A stretch of DNA of 7,447 bases, taken from Clostridia bacterium. GTDB lineage: Bacteria > Bacillota_A > Clostridia > Oscillospirales > CAG-272. Position 1 is the first letter of the stretch. Each line of letters starts with the position of its first letter. A program made the translations under genes and the position numbers. The stretch is from contig JAFYPS010000222.1 of assembly GCA_017547395.1 (NCBI GenBank), positions 1 through 7,447 of the forward strand, in the 5' to 3' direction. The notes beneath the pieces are model-generated. The model was not told the DNA's origin and made no database searches. It saw only the letters and a list, made by a program, of their open reading frames with translations. Shown here in pieces: positions 7,416 to 7,447 of the stretch.

Positions 7416-7444
7416 ATTATATATTTCTCTTCTTAATATGTCAA
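7416..7444 (-). promoter_or_regulatory. Consensus sigma-A promoter of the SGNH/metallo-hydrolase operon
   Basis: On the minus strand, TTGACA (7444 to 7439), a spacer of exactly 17 bp (7438-7422) and TATAAT (7421 to 7416) match the consensus at all twelve bases. Transcription should begin near 7409, giving a leader of about 28 nt that contains the GGAGGG ribosome binding site. The region between the -10 box and the start codon is AT-rich and contains GTTAAC (7398-7403), but no convincing operator palindrome. Confidence 0.85.
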
Positions 7445-7447
7445 TGA

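Overview
The window looks like chromosomal DNA from a low-to-moderate GC member of the Bacillota, most likely a gut-type Clostridia. The reasons are AT-rich intergenic spacers, strong purine-rich ribosome binding sites, consensus sigma-A type promoters, a SecA with a C-terminal SEC-C zinc motif, and a standalone TrmL. This is inferred from gene style; no 16S or other taxonomic marker is present. I see no mobile element, CRISPR array, tRNA or rRNA.

Layout from left to right: (1) positions 1-1278, minus strand: a polytopic membrane protein of unknown function. Its 3' end lies beyond the left edge, so 426 codons are open. (2) 1295-4036, minus: secA, the ATPase of the Sec translocase, 913 aa, complete. 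The membrane-protein gene starts 16 bp after the secA stop and is probably co-transcribed with it. (3) 4037-4200: a divergent promoter region with one promoter facing secA and one facing trmL. (4) 4201-4689, plus: trmL, a SPOUT-family tRNA wobble 2'-O-methyltransferase, complete. (5) 4691-4717: a 12-bp hairpin terminator shared by trmL and the convergent gene on the other strand. (6) 4716-6293, minus: a 525-aa two-part protein with an unrecognised N-terminal half and a ComEC-like metallo-beta-lactamase-fold C-terminal half. (7) 6290-7381, minus: a 363-aa SGNH/GDSL hydrolase with an N-terminal beta-rich GxDLY-type domain. (8) 7416-7444: a promoter with both consensus hexamers at 17-bp spacing driving the SGNH gene.

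SecA and TrmL are housekeeping functions (protein export and decoding). The more interesting part is the SGNH hydrolase/metallo-hydrolase pair. The two genes share an ATGA stop/start overlap, lie between a consensus promoter and a dedicated terminator, and so form a self-contained two-gene transcription unit. Both products lack visible signal peptides and should be cytoplasmic. They carry recognisable catalytic motifs for two different hydrolase chemistries, and no substrate can be read from the sequence. This pair, together with the internally duplicated membrane protein behind secA, is the best candidate for undescribed biology here. Coding is dense: no gap exceeds about 165 bp, and the remaining long open frames are antisense shadows.
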